Assembly (NCBI GenBank): GCA_023055505.1
Contig: JALIRH010000004.1
Span: 31,253,502-31,317,501 of the forward strand
Length of the DNA: 64,000 nt
Reading direction: 5' to 3'
From: Callipepla californica brunnescens
Lineage: Eukaryota; Chordata; Aves; Galliformes; Odontophoridae
The notes under the pieces are model-generated. The model searched no databases and had not been told where the DNA came from. It saw only the letters and a program-made list of their open reading frames with translations. The stretch's first letter is position 1; the number at the start of each line of letters is the position of its first letter. Below, piece after piece: positions 10,921 through 24,573 of the stretch. A program made the position numbers and the translations under genes.

Positions 10921-13900
10921 GACCTGAACTAGTTAACCATACTAATATTACCTTCGACCTATATGACGACGAGGCTGCCTGCTTGCTATGATTCTGCAGT
11001 CCATGGGAACCTCTCCTGTAGGACATCACAGTGGCCTCTGTAGTCAGATAGCATACCTATCAGTCATGACCCATTTGTCTTCAGCCTGCCCCATGAAGCC
11101 TATCTGGTATTCTGAACAATTTGGGTTAATACAGAACAAAAAATGCACAGAAAAGTTACTTCTGTGTTTTTATATTTTGCAGTAATATTTCTTAAATGGC
11201 TTTCTTTTCCATAGCCTGAGGATTACAAATGAAAAAAAACTGAAAAACAATCCTAGCAAAAAAACTGGGGGATCACTGCAAACACATATCTGCAAATCTT
11301 GCAATAATTAAAGAGGTGCTAAAGTAGCAATGCAGAACTGAAACATAACTCTTCTGCATTACTGCCTAGAACAATAACTGCCTGCAGTATCTTCACTTTT
11401 TGTCGTTTGCAGAGCCTGAAGGAGCATAGGAATGATCCTATACAAATTTTAAAAATACCATTTTGAAATGCTGTGCTTCCCTACTTTGCAGTGAATGAAT
11501 TAAATCTGCAATATTTTCTTCAATGGAGGAAGGACCATGCCAACAGTTATTATGAAGAACATGATTACAATTCTTTGATATTTCAAGCAGAAAAACATAA
11601 TCTATTCCTCTATTGATCTCAAGTAACTTTAATGATAACTTCCCTCTAGGCAGTAATTCTCCCTTAAGACAGCTCTTCACAAGCCTTGCATCTCTGGGCC
11701 TAATCTTCCTGATAAGTATACTTCCTAAGAGGCAACAAATCAAATGCTGGTTGGAAATTCAAAGTGATGGAGCTTATACCACTATTTGAGGTTAGAGAGA
11801 AAAAGTCTTTTATCTTTTCAATAAAACGTAGAGTTTGTCTGGCTTACATAAAGCCAGACTATTTTTCTGGCTATTCCTTGCTCCCACATTTCCTCATTGC
11901 ATTTACATTATCATTGTAACTATTGTTTTCTTTGAAACTGTTTTGAAAGCCCCTACTCAACTGAACCAAAAGATTGTTATGTTGTCTATTAAAGTTACTA
12001 GGCATTAGAGATCTGGCCCTACATATAGAAAGTTTTTAAACACATTCTAAGACACAGTCGATATTCCAGTCTTGCTCTTTGGCATTAAGTACAACCCCCA
12101 CGTGAATACTGCAGTCCTCACAGACTAAATGGATCAGGCATTTTTTGCTTTGATAATTTGCAGTCATTGTCAAGAAGCTTTATAGTTACTGCCTTGTGAC
12201 AAATCATAAAAGTATAATGGAATTCTTCAGTATGGTGGGCCCCTGGAGAGAGCTTATAAAGTCCTGTATTGTTCAGGAAGGTTTTAACACATTCTTCTAA
12301 TGTACAAGAAAATTTCTGAATTTAAAAATTATTGCAGCTCTACTAAAAATAATGGGGAGAAATCACAAAGATGGAGCCTTCTGCCAATAAAAATAGTTGA
12401 AACACAACTTAGTAAGAGGCAATAACAATAAGCTGTATATAAATGAGAGCAAAATCTCCATTAAAGTAAATCCAGTATTGCTTCTGTAGAACTCAGAAGC
12501 TTCCTCATTTAGTGACAATTTTATCATACTTTCCTAATAGGGAAATTCCTGTAGGGACAGAAAAGCACATGAAGAGCACTCCAAAAGGGAATTAGTACCT
12601 TTCTTCTAAGGATCAATCATCTATACCAGGATTGCTCTTGTGGACTGAGGCAGTGTCCCTGTCATTACTACTTTGCACCTGGAGCTATTAAATATAGGAT
12701 GGAATGCAAAGATCTGTGTGAATCTCTTCCAAGTGAATAGAAGCTATAATACTTTATTAAAAGAAAAGCTGTATTTAAGCTAAAGTGTGCAGTCCTTCTA
12801 AGGACCACTGCAGCATTTCTTACTTGGTACAGTTACTGATCAGGATCCTATCAAAGGGCAGAACAAGTGCTTCATGTGTTGAATAAAAGGAAGTAAGGGA
12901 TGATTAAATATACATTAAGTGGAGAATAACATTACATTGGATATTACTAACACAAAGAACTGGAAGTTCTTTTAAAATACCACTAAGTTGATACATTGCT
13001 TGATAGTCTGGAGAGACCATTTTATTTAACAGGTTCTATTATTAAGGTCACTGGCTCACATATAGGAAAAGCAAATTTACTCCAAAAGGATTGAAGCTGC
13101 CGGCACCTTCATGACAGCATAATATTTAGAAGCTTCAACTGCATCCATGCAGAGAATCATTTATCAGTTCTCTCTTTTGTAATATTCTAATTCTTTCATG
13201 TAAAATCCCATGTCATTTCTGGTTTGGTTTTAAGGTGAAAAAGGCTTGCAATGTGATAGATATAAAAACACTTTAATGCAACAGATGATTTAGCTTCAAA
13301 GATGACATCATTTCAAATATCTTAACTTTTTTAATATATAAAAATGTGAACTGCAAAATATCTTGATTTTATTTTAACACTATTTCCCTTTTGCTTTGAT
13401 TGCATGGTATTTTGCATAGGGAATACTTCCATTTTAACTCCCTTTAGTTGGGAAATGCCAGTATCTGTACCTCTGAGGTCTAAGAAAATTTTTCAGTATC
13501 TCCAACTGTTGTTACTGCTCTTTTTCTTTGAAGTAATACATGAGCAAAGGAGAAAGAAAAAAGCAAAATACAATAAAATGCAACATTTTCCCTTGTGCAA
13601 ATTTTCACAAACATCCACAGTGCTGAAGAAGCCTACTCATTTCCTTTTCAGATATGCTAGACAGATATCAGCTAATACTCTTGTTTGAGGCAGTTGTTCT
13701 AACAACTTTTGTGACTCTGTGGTAGTACTGTACTGCTGAGCAATGCAGATTCTTTTGAAGATAGAATAAGAGGAATTACAGATGAAGGAGAAGTTAAATA
13801 TGAAAACTTATTTAAAGAAAACACTACATGCAACTATTTTTATCCAGATCTGGCTGAGAAAATGATACAATCTGAATACCATTTGTTGTCTTGATCTGAC

Positions 13901-14150
13901 CAAAGTAATGAAAAAGCATAATCAGACTGAATTCCTAGACACATGAGAGACAGCATCTATAACAGCAAAACGTTCTCTTTTCAGACTCCATTTGCTCTAT
14001 TGCTGTTACATAAAAGCCCTCAGGAAGGAGGAGATGGCAATCTCATCCACTAAAATAGAATGAAACACGCTTGGGAAATAAATTGAAAAGCTGAGCATTT
14101 TCTTCCCTTCTCCATCTGCACCAGGGCTAGAAGATGTTGAAATACAGAGT
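10921..14150. other. Unique AT-rich non-coding DNA
   Basis: No gene recognised. Open frames of 65 to 101 codons (10988-11185, 11438-11743 minus, 13404-13688) have no domain signature. The hairpin at 11837-11859 is listed separately. An ATF/CRE-like GATGACATCAT occurs near 13301-13311. Confidence 0.6.
11837..11859. repeat. Perfect inverted repeat, 9-bp arms, 5-nt loop
   Basis: GTCTGGCTT (11837-11845), loop ACATA, AAGCCAGAC (11851-11859). The arms are exact complements and relatively GC-rich for this region. Function unknown; no mobile-element landmark adjoins it. Confidence 0.85.
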
Positions 14151-14665
14151 TTGGGCCGAAAGTAATGCCTTTTGTTTATTTCCATGGAAACCACAACAGA
14201 TACAAAGAGTACAGTAACACTATTTGGTAGAGCAAATTCTTGGCTACAAATCTCTATTTTTCAACATAGACTCTGCCATTAGCTGTGCATTTCCACCAGT
14301 GATGAACAAGAGCCTGCATACCATGCTTGTTAAAGTCAGCACCAGAAGACGTGACCCACTGTTTCACAGATGCTACGGCTGTGTTTTTTCCAAGAAAACA
14401 TTGCTAAAGTAGTAGATCTTTCACTGGCCTGAACAGATGGGTTTCAGAAAGTACCAAATACATACTATATGATGGTTGTGCTGGGACAGTCCTGCCAAGA
14501 TTGCCAATGTGTTTCACAGTCTTCAAATTAGCATGTGGCCTGGAATTATCATGTGCATAGCTGTCTGGAACATGGGTTGTCTTTGAAATCACTGTCGCCA
14601 CTGCTGAAACAAACCACCCACCACCTTACTGTCCCAACATCCACTGTCTGGTTGTCGCCTGAATT
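14151..14665 (-). mobile_element. Mariner DNA transposon remnant (Galluhop-like), internally deleted
   Basis: The plus-strand start TTGGGCCGAAAGTAATGCCT matches the type of terminal repeat seen in galliform mariner copies and shares AAGTAATGCC and TTTCCATGGAAA with the second copy at 42970. Read on the minus strand, the element holds pieces of a mariner transposase. The other terminal repeat is missing: similarity stops near 14665, just before an A-rich microsatellite. Mariners move by cut-and-paste and insert at TA; no flanking TA duplication can be scored because one end is lost. Confidence 0.85.
14230..14660 (-). pseudogene. Mariner transposase pseudogene, central part deleted
   Basis: Mariner transposases have an N-terminal helix-turn-helix DNA-binding region and a DD34D catalytic domain. 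On the minus strand a first block near 14660-14550 reads GDNQTVDVGTVRWWVV, then FSSGDSDFKDNPCS: the N-terminal binding region. Almost immediately afterwards comes HDNSRPHANLKTVKHIGNLG (around 14555-14500), which contains the second catalytic-motif signature (HDN.RPH), then THLFRPVKDLL. After an in-frame stop, a final block reads SVKQWVTSSGADF and MQALVHHWWKC, the usual C-terminus. The stretch between the binding region and the HDN motif, including the first catalytic Asp, is missing. Not functional. Confidence 0.85.
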
Positions 14666-14683
14666 TGTTAAATTGATTGTGAA

Positions 14684-14716
14684 TATAAAATAAAATAATA
14701 ATAATAAAATAAAATA
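14684..14716. repeat. (AATAA)n/(AAT)n simple repeat
   Basis: AATAAAATAAAATAATAATA followed by similar units. It directly abuts the truncated end of the mariner remnant, so it may mark where that end was lost. Confidence 0.85.
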
Positions 14717-17700
14717 GAACAGTACCTTAGTAATGTTGTTCCCAAGTTGAAAATACAGAAGTATCACTGTAAGATTATAATAAGATTATACAGGAATGTA
14801 ACACTACAAGATTAAAGACAGCAGCTTTTGGTTTTAGGAAGGCAAAGAGCATTCCTCTTTCAAATAGTTGTGTCTCTTTTGTTGTCAGCAGTTCTGATAC
14901 ATGGTGTCCTCTCAATAATCATTTAATAGGTATTTGGCTATAGAAATCTGACCTTTTTACATTTTAATAACCTGGAAATTGGATTTTTATACTTAGATTA
15001 TATACTATCAGATACTGCTTGAATTTTCCCTGCCAGGCACAATGTTAAAATGAAGGTTGACACAAATATCTAATTTCAGATTGGGGTCACTGTTGCTTCT
15101 TCTTTTAGGGTATCTAACAGATTGTAGTCAAACTCTATTCAATGAAAAGATGTTGATAAATCTCTACTGTATTATCAGAATCAGAATTAATTCATCAGGA
15201 TTGCTAAAGATACAAACGTCGGCTTTTCTAACCCTAGTATGTCTGATTTTTAGAAATGAATCAAAGTGTACAGTAAGAACTGCTGAAAGCAGAAATATGC
15301 AGCAGAGATACAGTCCCTGATTTAAACACCCTACTCAGCAGAGATATGGCAAAGGTCCCAGAACACTGTGTGAGCTTCTCAAGGCACAGGAAGAGCTAAC
15401 CATAATGAGGTGAAAAAGTAAAAATTGTTCCTCTATATGCATTTAAATACTCTTGAAGGTCAGATTATAAGAAACATTCTTAACATGCATATAGAGATAC
15501 TGCAATAACTATGAAATATTTTTATTTGCAGTCAACATTTTGTCTGTTCTTCCTGCTGACCACTACAACACTATTCTGCTACAACATAAGCTTTAACAAC
15601 CTGCTTTTAATCTAATTTTTATTATTATTACTTCGGTTTTTATTTTATAGTGTATTTTCCACAGAATACATTGGAGATGGTATTCCTCTTACAGAATTTG
15701 AAACAAAAAATCTAGAAGGATAACTGACATTCTGACCATCTTCAGTCCATAATTAAAATGGCTTAATTTCTGAATATGATAGCTTATGGCAATAGAAACT
15801 CAAAATTCTGATTATTTTTGTACATGAATGTTGGAATGTTAGAATTACATAGTATTTATTCAGATGTTTTATTGAAATGAGTGAGTGGCAAAGTGCATGC
15901 TGGCTTCAATGGAGTAAAGACAGGCCACCACTGAGCTTTTTCTGAAATTCTTCCTTCAAGCATGATACACAGTGTATATCTGTTATCTAATTTTAGTCTC
16001 TGCCTTTCTTTAGCTCATTGTGCATTTAAAAGTCATCAGAGTTAGTAATGATATATGAATTTGAAGTCATGATTTCTCCAAAAGTCAAATTGGATTTATA
16101 AATGGAAGCCTATGTGTATTACTCACACAGGTCTGCGGGAGTTCATTGTGTTTGCTTTGTTTTTTTAACTTGCATCTTGTTTGAATTGGTATTATTTTGG
16201 AAACAACCTAAGAAAAGATACAGCAATTTTATTTTATTTTACTATCCAGAATCATAGTCAAACATACTAATTACTCCTCCCAAACACATTTATGGGAAGT
16301 TCGTTGATTTGTCCTGTTTCTCTCACAGGGTTTAACCCACAGCCCACTCACCCTGTCATACTCAGCAGCCTTGTAAAAATACCTTTGTAATATCATTTGG
16401 TAAATAATGCTGCTGAAAATCAATAATAAAGGCATAATAAACAAAACACTTTGTATGACTCATCTCAGTTTTCTCTTTAACTCAGATTTCCTTTAAGAGA
16501 CAGAAGTTTTAGTGATTATAATCTTATTTATAACATACAGTTAGTATAAAATGTAAAATATGAAAAGATTATGATAAACAATTTAGAAAATGAAGCTGAA
16601 GAGTTTCAGTAGATGGAAGGACTGCCTCAAATGAACTAAAAGCCTTCTGACGATGGCCGGACTTTCAACTAACAATACTATTGAGGGAAAACTGATTTCA
16701 AGACATCACATAGGAAAAATGATGGTATCATTTTCAAAATTTCCTCAGTGCAATTACAGATTTCTTAATAATTCATTAGTAAAATCTATACATATCTGAA
16801 ACTCATTAGTCTCCTTGGTTCTAATAACTAAACTTCTATAATTGAAAAACACTTTCCATGAGAATTTTTGGGAGAACAGATAGGAAAAGTTTTCCTCCAA
16901 GCTGTGAAAAACAAATTTCCTAAGCTTAGAAGTGGCATTTCTTGCAGCGTGGCATACAAATCGACACACAGCACTGAAAAGAAACTGATAATTTTTCCTA
17001 TAACTGAAGTACTTTACAGCGTAATAAAAGAAAATCCAGTGCCAGAGATGCTAACTGTAACCAGACACATAGTAATGCTTACTCAAATTCCTTATGTGAT
17101 TATAGCTTCCCTTTGTTTTGTATGCTTCAGTGATTTAAGAGCTGTACAACAGCATTTATTTGGAAGAGAAAGGTTTACAAAAAAATAAAGGCAAAGAAAC
17201 AAGAAAGAAAGGAGGAAAAAAAATATCAAAAACCATTAAAAGAAGTCATTCATAGGAGGAACAGAATAATTTTAACATTCTCAGTCTAGGCAAAGCCTGC
17301 CTTGTGGCTACATGTAAATGATGTGATTGAACAATAATGATGATGAGCATAGTCAGAAACTTCCTGGTTGTGATTTCTTGAACATTCCTCAAATAATCCA
17401 AAACAATTAAGAATCTCTCATTTGCTCATTTTGATTGTTTTACACATACTTTGTCATCCATTTCCACTGCATGCCTGAAGTATGATAATTTCAACTTTCT
17501 GAGAAATTACACATTTGAGATGGCTCCTCGTTACCAAAAGAGACAGAGCAATCAGATAAAATAAGTGCTATATGTACCTCTGGACATATTTTCAGAAGAC
17601 TCACCTCTACTCTATGAATATCACATTATAGCTCTTTTATGACCACTCAGTCAGGGCTAAGTAATTTTTAAGATTGGAGGTAGGGAGCTATATTATAAGC

Positions 17701-18793
17701 AAACCCTCACAGGTAGCAGAAGCCTCTGCAGCAGGGGCCAGGGTCTTAGAAATTATGTCTATTCTCTCCTCAATTGTGTTACAACTATAAAGAGTTTAAT
17801 GTGCAAGAAAATACAAATTTGGTATTCCTGTTAAAGTGCTGTCAAAGCTTATATGAAAATACTGAGCTGATTTTTCTAAGATATTGAAGGCCAGATTATC
17901 ACTGAACTAAAGCTTCTGCTCTGTCTCTCAAGAAACAACATTGAGAGCTTTCACAAAAACAATTTTATGCATAATTTTGTATGAGGCACTACAGACAGGA
18001 AAATAACGAAAATCAAATACTTGTTACTGAGAAGAAATCTACTTGAAGTTTGCTACATAGAACTGCTAGATTTATTCAATACATATGGTTTAAGAATTAA
18101 ATGTTAAAAACAGTATCTTTGAATAAAACATTGCAGGAGAATTTGTGCTTGCAGTTATGTTCTACAAACAGCAACCTACTGAAGCAGTGGCTTGAACAAA
18201 ATCTTTGATAAAGGTGATTTTTACAAAACTAAATCTCTACTATTGCTTGTTGCAGAAGGATAACATCAACTAGCTAAAATAAGTAGCTACAGCAATGACA
18301 GTGTATCAGAAACTGCAATAAGTTTACAGGATCAAAGGCCTGTTACCTGTAAACCCAACCTGTAATTCACTCCCCCTGTAACAAGCACATTGCTTTCAGG
18401 CTTATTACCCTTTCCTCCCTGCCTCACTCAAGGGTGCACTATCTGTGCAGTTCTTGTTTCCCAGTGGAGGTTAGATTGCAGTTCAACATTTATCTGAGGA
18501 TTTAAACTTAACAGGCTCCTGTTGTTAATACAGTCACTGCTCTGATCCATGAAATCTTCCTCCACCCCACAGCTTCACATTCTTTCTGGAATGCAACTTA
18601 CCAGTCCCAACAATGAACCATGGTGCTTCACTAAGAGAAAGGGAGTATGGGCAAAGACCTCTAAGGAAAGAGTTATTTCCTAGAACCGCTCCCCACCTAG
18701 GTGGTGTAACTTCTAATCACCAGAGCACTATGAGCTGGAGCAAAGAGCTGTCCACCTCAATCAGAAATGGCTCTGGACATGGCTTACCAGAAG
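14717..18793. other. Unique AT-rich non-coding DNA
   Basis: No gene recognised. Overlapping frames on both strands around 16754-17188 have no signature, and their antiparallel overlap argues for chance. The inverted repeat at 15431-15496 is listed separately. Confidence 0.6.
15431..15496. repeat. Perfect inverted repeat, 12-bp arms, 42-nt spacer
   Basis: CTCTATATGCAT (15431-15442) and ATGCATATAGAG (15485-15496) are exact complements. The 42-nt spacer shows little further pairing. The 66-nt span is in the size range of a small RNA hairpin, but the long unpaired centre argues against a microRNA precursor. Confidence 0.85.
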
Positions 18794-18930
18794 GTCACAG
18801 AATCACTGAGGTCAGAAGAAACCTCTGGAGATCTTCTAGTCTGACACATCTTCTAAAAGCAAGCTGCTCTCCAGGAATGGTGATTCCAGAGCCTCTCTTG
18901 GCAACATGTTTGTTTTAATTACCAGATTGT
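18794..18930 (-). mobile_element. CR1 LINE 3' fragment, minus strand, strongly decayed
   Basis: TCACAGAATCACTGAGGTCA, then GAAACCTCTGGAGATCTTCT and AGTCTGAC, later GGAATGGTGATTCC and GAGCCTCTCTTGGCAACATG follow the CR1 3'-end layout with many substitutions. The far boundary is uncertain and could reach about 18960. Confidence 0.75.
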
Positions 18931-21900
18931 AAAAATTAGTTTCTTCTGTTGAAAGGAAATCTCCTTCATTTCACGTTTTTCCCCTTTGCCTCCTCTTTTT
19001 TTTTTTTACTGCATCGCACTGAGGAGATTCTGGCTCTATTTTCATTGTTTTCTCTCACCAGATATTTATATAAATTGGCAAGATTTTGTCAGTCTTCTCT
19101 TCTCTAAAACCAGCTCTCTCCTAACATGTCAACCTCCCCTCAAACATCAGATGCTCCAATTCTTTATTCATCAGGTTGGAAATCAGCAACATGGAAGAAT
19201 CTGGCCAATTTCTGAACTGAGAGTAAACAGAGAAATGGAAGCAAGGATTCCTAACACTTACAGCACAGTGCAACAGCTTTGTTTTGCTTCTAGAGTGTTT
19301 GAAATCCAAAGATAAAATACTTTCCTTAGCATCAGCTTTGAAATCAGCAAACACAGAGAACATAACCCTTGCTTTGGTAGCATTCAGCAGATACTTTGCA
19401 AAGTATAAGTTACAATAATAGGTATAAGGCACCATGAAATCAGAATAACAGCTTTCTACATTAGTCTAGCAGAAGTATAAATTAAAAACTGCTACTGAAT
19501 TGAACCAAACACTAGAGTATGCAGATCCTAAGAGCAAGCATTTTCCTGCTCACCTTTATAGCAGCTTCTCAGAACCATTTTTTGCTCTTAGATAAGCAAC
19601 TTGAGCTAGTTCTGTGTATGAATAGAAATGGCCAAATACAACTACATTTAAAACAGTAAAAGAAAAAAAAAAACACAGATGATAAATGGCCTAATATTAA
19701 GTACGTAATAAAGTGTTGTGAGAACAGAAATGTGAGATTTTGCAGTACTGAGAGAATATATTTGCAAGCATACAATAATTTTAATATTGTACAAGAAGTT
19801 ATTAAGACCTTCAGAAAATATAGACTGTTACCTCTGTAGCTTCAAAATTTCACTTTGTATGTTCTGATCAGTTGCAGTTTCTCCTGCACATGAAATATAG
19901 AAGTACCTAACTAAATGAGTTGCTAAATAAAGCAAGAAATCAAAATATCTATTTAAACAGAAAATGAAATTTCAAGGAAAGAGCTAAGAGATGGCTCACA
20001 AGCCCAGTATGTGCCTTCTCTGCCATGCATTATAACCTGCACTGACACTTTACAAGAGCCTCTTCAGAAGGATGTTTCGAGTGTTGCTAAGCAACATCAC
20101 TACCCAGCACCAGGGATGCAGTAGGAAGTACAGCCTGGCTTTATAATCTTTTATCATCTATCTCTAAATGATTTTCTGAAAAATAAAACAGAATACTTCA
20201 ATGTGACTAAATATATATATTTTTTGCCTGAGTTAATGCTTGGTCTGCTGTTATTTTGCTTTGGAAGAAATTATCAGATATTTTTGGGTGCTCTATCTGC
20301 CAAATAGCCTCTTCTACAATTTGCTTTTAAAATTGTTTTCTGTTGATATTTTCTTCATAATAACTTTAGTACCTCTCATTGAAATTATGTATTTTATAAT
20401 GAATTCTCTATTCCATTGAACTCTTCCTCATTGTGTGTTTAAGGACAGAAGAAAAGGAATGCTGGATAGCCAGTAAATAATTTCAAATTAAACTAATCTC
20501 TTTCACTAAAACAACATTATGTATGCTTAAAGTGATGCCAGACAGAAATTGATAGAACTATATATCACATCAGCATTTGAAGAATCTTTTAGTCCCAAGT
20601 GATTAAAAAAAAAAAATTCTTGTCAAGCTTCATGAACTATTGCATGCTAGTCATTTTTGCAAATGTGAAAGTAAGCCTGATTTGCATAAGTGTATAGCTG
20701 CCAAGTAAATTCTAACTGCTCAAATAATTTGTCTAAGGAAAGACTGAGTTGTCTTGTGGCCTTTACTAGATCATTGTAGAAAGAGAACAGAAGAGGCTGA
20801 ACTTTAGGGTCCTAGTCCCAGGAACTCCTGTGTGCAAGTAGGTGCCTGCACCTTTTGTAAAATACAATGTGAATGTGGACAATCCCTTACAGTGAAAGCT
20901 TATTTTACACAGAATACTAACAAACAACTTGCTCAGAGTAGACCTCTGGTGCCTTTTGAATGCAGCTTACAGTGAGAGCAAATCATCGTCAGTGAGTGAC
21001 AGCTGTAAGTTCCTGTACCATATACATACTTGATCTGCAGGTGAGCAGCAGTTGTGAGATGTATTCCTAGTATCAGGAACACAGGCCAGAATAGGGGATG
21101 TGCCTTGTGTCCATATCCAGAGTCTGTGTTTCTCTTATAAGTGCAATAGTTTTCTGCTTTGACACCAAGAAGCCTATTGCCTGTGTTTTTCCCTGGAGAT
21201 CATTTGAGTCTCAAAGAATTGCTGTAATTTATAAAGAGTTATCAGAGAGAAAGTATAAATGTGTGAATGTACACATACATACAGAAGCACCATTAGCGAT
21301 CTCTCAGCTCTTTCCTGTAGATGGTATTTTGTACTTAATTTCAGATACCCACAGCCAACCATTCATAAATACGATTCCATATAACAAAACCAGAGCTACC
21401 ACATTTTTTGAATGAGGTTAAAGAAGGTTCTTGCAATATAAATTTGTATTGTAAGTGACACCAACCTAGAAGGCTTATACTTGCAGGTCTTCAATGACTT
21501 CAAAGGCAGTCATTCTATGGGTATGCTTTTATTACATTTCATGACCTCAAGTCAAAAGATGTGCCCATGCACAGGTGTTTTCCTCACACACATCCACACC
21601 GCAAGCTGCATCTTCTCTCTTTTTCTCTCATCTATCTTTTGGCAAGAGCAAATTGAGGTAGGTCAGGAATCTCAACAGTTTGTGCTCATCTTTACCTCAG
21701 CCTACCAGAACCATCAAGCTTCAGGAAGAGATGGAGCACGGTTTGCCCTAGCACTGTCTAAGACTCAGGATCTGCCAGCTGCAGGAGCACCGAGACCTTA
21801 GATTGCCTGTTGCTCCCAGTTGAAATTAGTGCTACTAGGATTGCTGCCACTGTTCTGTAGCTCTGAAGTATAAAAATGCCCCTTTTCTCCCTAGCATCAA

Positions 21901-24573
21901 TGTCCTGGACAATAACATCAGATCACTTCTCTCTTTAAATACAACACACGTAAGAGCAATACTGCCCAGAGGGCTTCTGTTCTGTGTCTCACAGGGACTC
22001 CTCAAGCCCAGTCTCTTCTCAAGCATTCACCACTTTTCCTCATCACTTAACCTCTGTGGTGTACTGGGCTTGCCAGCTTCACACTTGGATGCACTGTGAA
22101 AGAAGTGTCATTCCTGTATTATATACTTGATAGTACTGTTATTTGCAAACTTATTTTGTGTCTTAAAGGACAGTTTTTGTCAGAAAGATGAAGAGGCCAG
22201 ACATGCTACAAAATTTGTTCAATTGTTCTGCCTGGACAATAAGGAAGTGACAGGAAAGACTCTGCTAACCTGAATTCACTTGTACATCAGACTGCAAAAC
22301 CCATGCAAACCTCTGCTTTCTTTGGCTTGGATCAGAGTGTTTCAGAAGTCTGTACTTGCAATGAACAACAAAGGTTTTTCAGGAATATTCTTTTTGTTTA
22401 GAGCAAAACCAGTTTTCTGCACATTCACTTTGTCTCTGCTGAAGAGGAATATAAGGCTGAAGTTCAGGCATACAAGAATGTTTGGTGTCCCCTGACATAG
22501 CCAGATGCAGTAAATTTTGCCATACTGAACAAAAATCAAGTAATTAACTGGACAATGAGTGCTGCTTTAAAGGAGTTAACAGTCATTTAAATTTAGAGGT
22601 ACGCAAATGAAGTGACCAAAGTTAAGGTCCTGTATATTAATTACACGTCCTACAAGTTCCTAAGAGCATTTACAACTTGAATAAGATGAGACATTTCAAG
22701 AAATCATTATCAAAGTATTCACAGCAGAAGTGGAAAATGATAAACCAGGGTACAGTAACTACTGTTTAATAAATACAATGTGTCATGTGAGGTTTAAAGT
22801 GTGACACGCAAAAGTAATACAGAAGAATAGAGAACCTAAATTCAGCCAACTAAAAAAACAGAGGAAAATACATTACTTCTATATATATCTACAGAGCACA
22901 TTGCAAATTGTACAGAATGGCCAGCAAAAGAGGCAAAATAGGCAGATCTAAAGGATATTTTCTACCAGATGTCTTCATGCTTCACTATACTGTCAAATGC
23001 ATAAAACAGTTGAGCCTCATGTTATATTTTTCAGTGTGAATGAAAGCAGTACACTGATAACTTTTTTTGGAATATCAGAAGAATTGTCCCAGGTTACTCT
23101 CTCAGCTTGCTTTAGCAGCTTGCCATTTACCAGTCTTCATTTGAGTCTCATTCCTGAGAAATCAGACCACTATTATTGTTAGCTTACATGTAACTGCAAC
23201 CTTTGATTCATGCAGTGAGGAGTTCAGGCTTGAAAAATTCTATATTCTGCATACCAGCGCTCAGAACCTGAGCAGAGATTGTTTTGCTACACTGGGCATG
23301 CAATGTTAATGGATGCATTAGTTCCATGTTCCCAAATGCTATGGCAACACAGAGCTGACATTAAAGAAATGCTTGGCTGAGCAAAAGAGTTTGCCCACAG
23401 AATTAGAATCTGACTTGAAATAACAGCAAGTCAGTAGAAATTTTGTCAGCTATCACTGTTAGTGAAAGATCACATACCACCAGCATGCCAAATATTGCAT
23501 TATCATATGTGCTGAATACTACCAAGTTTCTCAGAGGAAGACAAAAAATGTTCTTCCCAAGATTAGACTCAAGAGAGTTGATTTTCTCTTGTAAAGAGGC
23601 ACTCTTTCAGTAATGAGGCAGTTTCCAAGGGGGTAAGAATCTTGTACAATGTCCATTTCAGAAAGGCCCTGTTCCAGATAACAATTCATTCACATCTGCT
23701 CCTCCTGGGTTCCTCCTCCCTTGCTGTATTCTCTCTCCCTCTCTTCCCTGTTACATATCTAGCAGTGTGCTTGGGCTATGAACTTACAGCTGGGGAGCAC
23801 GTCATCTTTGAAAGCAGACCCACACAGCAATCTCCAGATACCTTCATAACAGGCATGCCTGGAAAGTGTCTACATTTTCTGCAGACACTGGGTTTAAACA
23901 TGGCAGCAGAAATAGCTTGTAAGGGCTCCCACACATCTCCCAGCCGTTCATGTATGCCGCCACACCTCAGGCTGATATCGTAGCTCAGATCAGCACAGTG
24001 TCTAGGCACACCCTCAGGGTTGGGGTTTGTATTTGAATGAGGTTTAACATGGAAAAGTTGTTACTTCAGGCTTCCTGAAGCTGCATCATGACTTTGCACT
24101 CCTTAGTTCATGTGGAACATTTTATCTTGACAAAGTACCCCTGGATTTAACAGAGTTTTGGAAAGATACATGGAATACAGCCAAACAGAGCTGGGTATGG
24201 TATAACCTGACACATTCCCTTTGAATCCTGCTATAAAACAGGCTATGAGCCACACTCCCACCTGCTATCCATAAACCATATTCAAACAACCAATAGAAGT
24301 GCCCTTGAGCTGAAGGCAATCTTCCAGGTCTGCCTGCCATTTCCCCATGTTCTGCACACTCTGGTGTGCCATGCTGTGTGTGCAGTACGAAATGCTGCCT
24401 CAGATTAAATGGTAGAACTCTGTTCTCCAGATAAAACCTGTTCCCAAACAGGATAAGCAGTAAGTACAGTCAACTTCATCCTGACCATTTTATGTCATAC
24501 TGAGCTATCTCCTGCCCTGCAAACCGAACTGTCAGAAGCCATTTTCTCCAGAGGTTTGAAAAAACAGTGTACA
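18931..24573. other. Unique non-coding DNA, mostly AT-rich
   Basis: No gene or element recognised over 5.6 kb. Parts (21480-22060, 23640-24360) are less AT-rich and carry open frames up to 113 codons (23642-23983 plus), but these lack domain signatures and overlap antiparallel frames. Short homopolymer runs occur at 18998-19008, 19660-19672 and 20606-20617, and a short TATATATA run at 20213-20222. Confidence 0.6.

Noticed and set aside
14224..14412. 62-codon plus-strand frame
   Set aside because: Shadow of the minus-strand mariner transposase C-terminus.
23642..23983. 113-codon plus-strand frame with a hydrophobic start resembling a signal peptide
   Set aside because: Hydrophobicity comes from a CT-rich tract, an antiparallel frame overlaps it, and no family is recognised.
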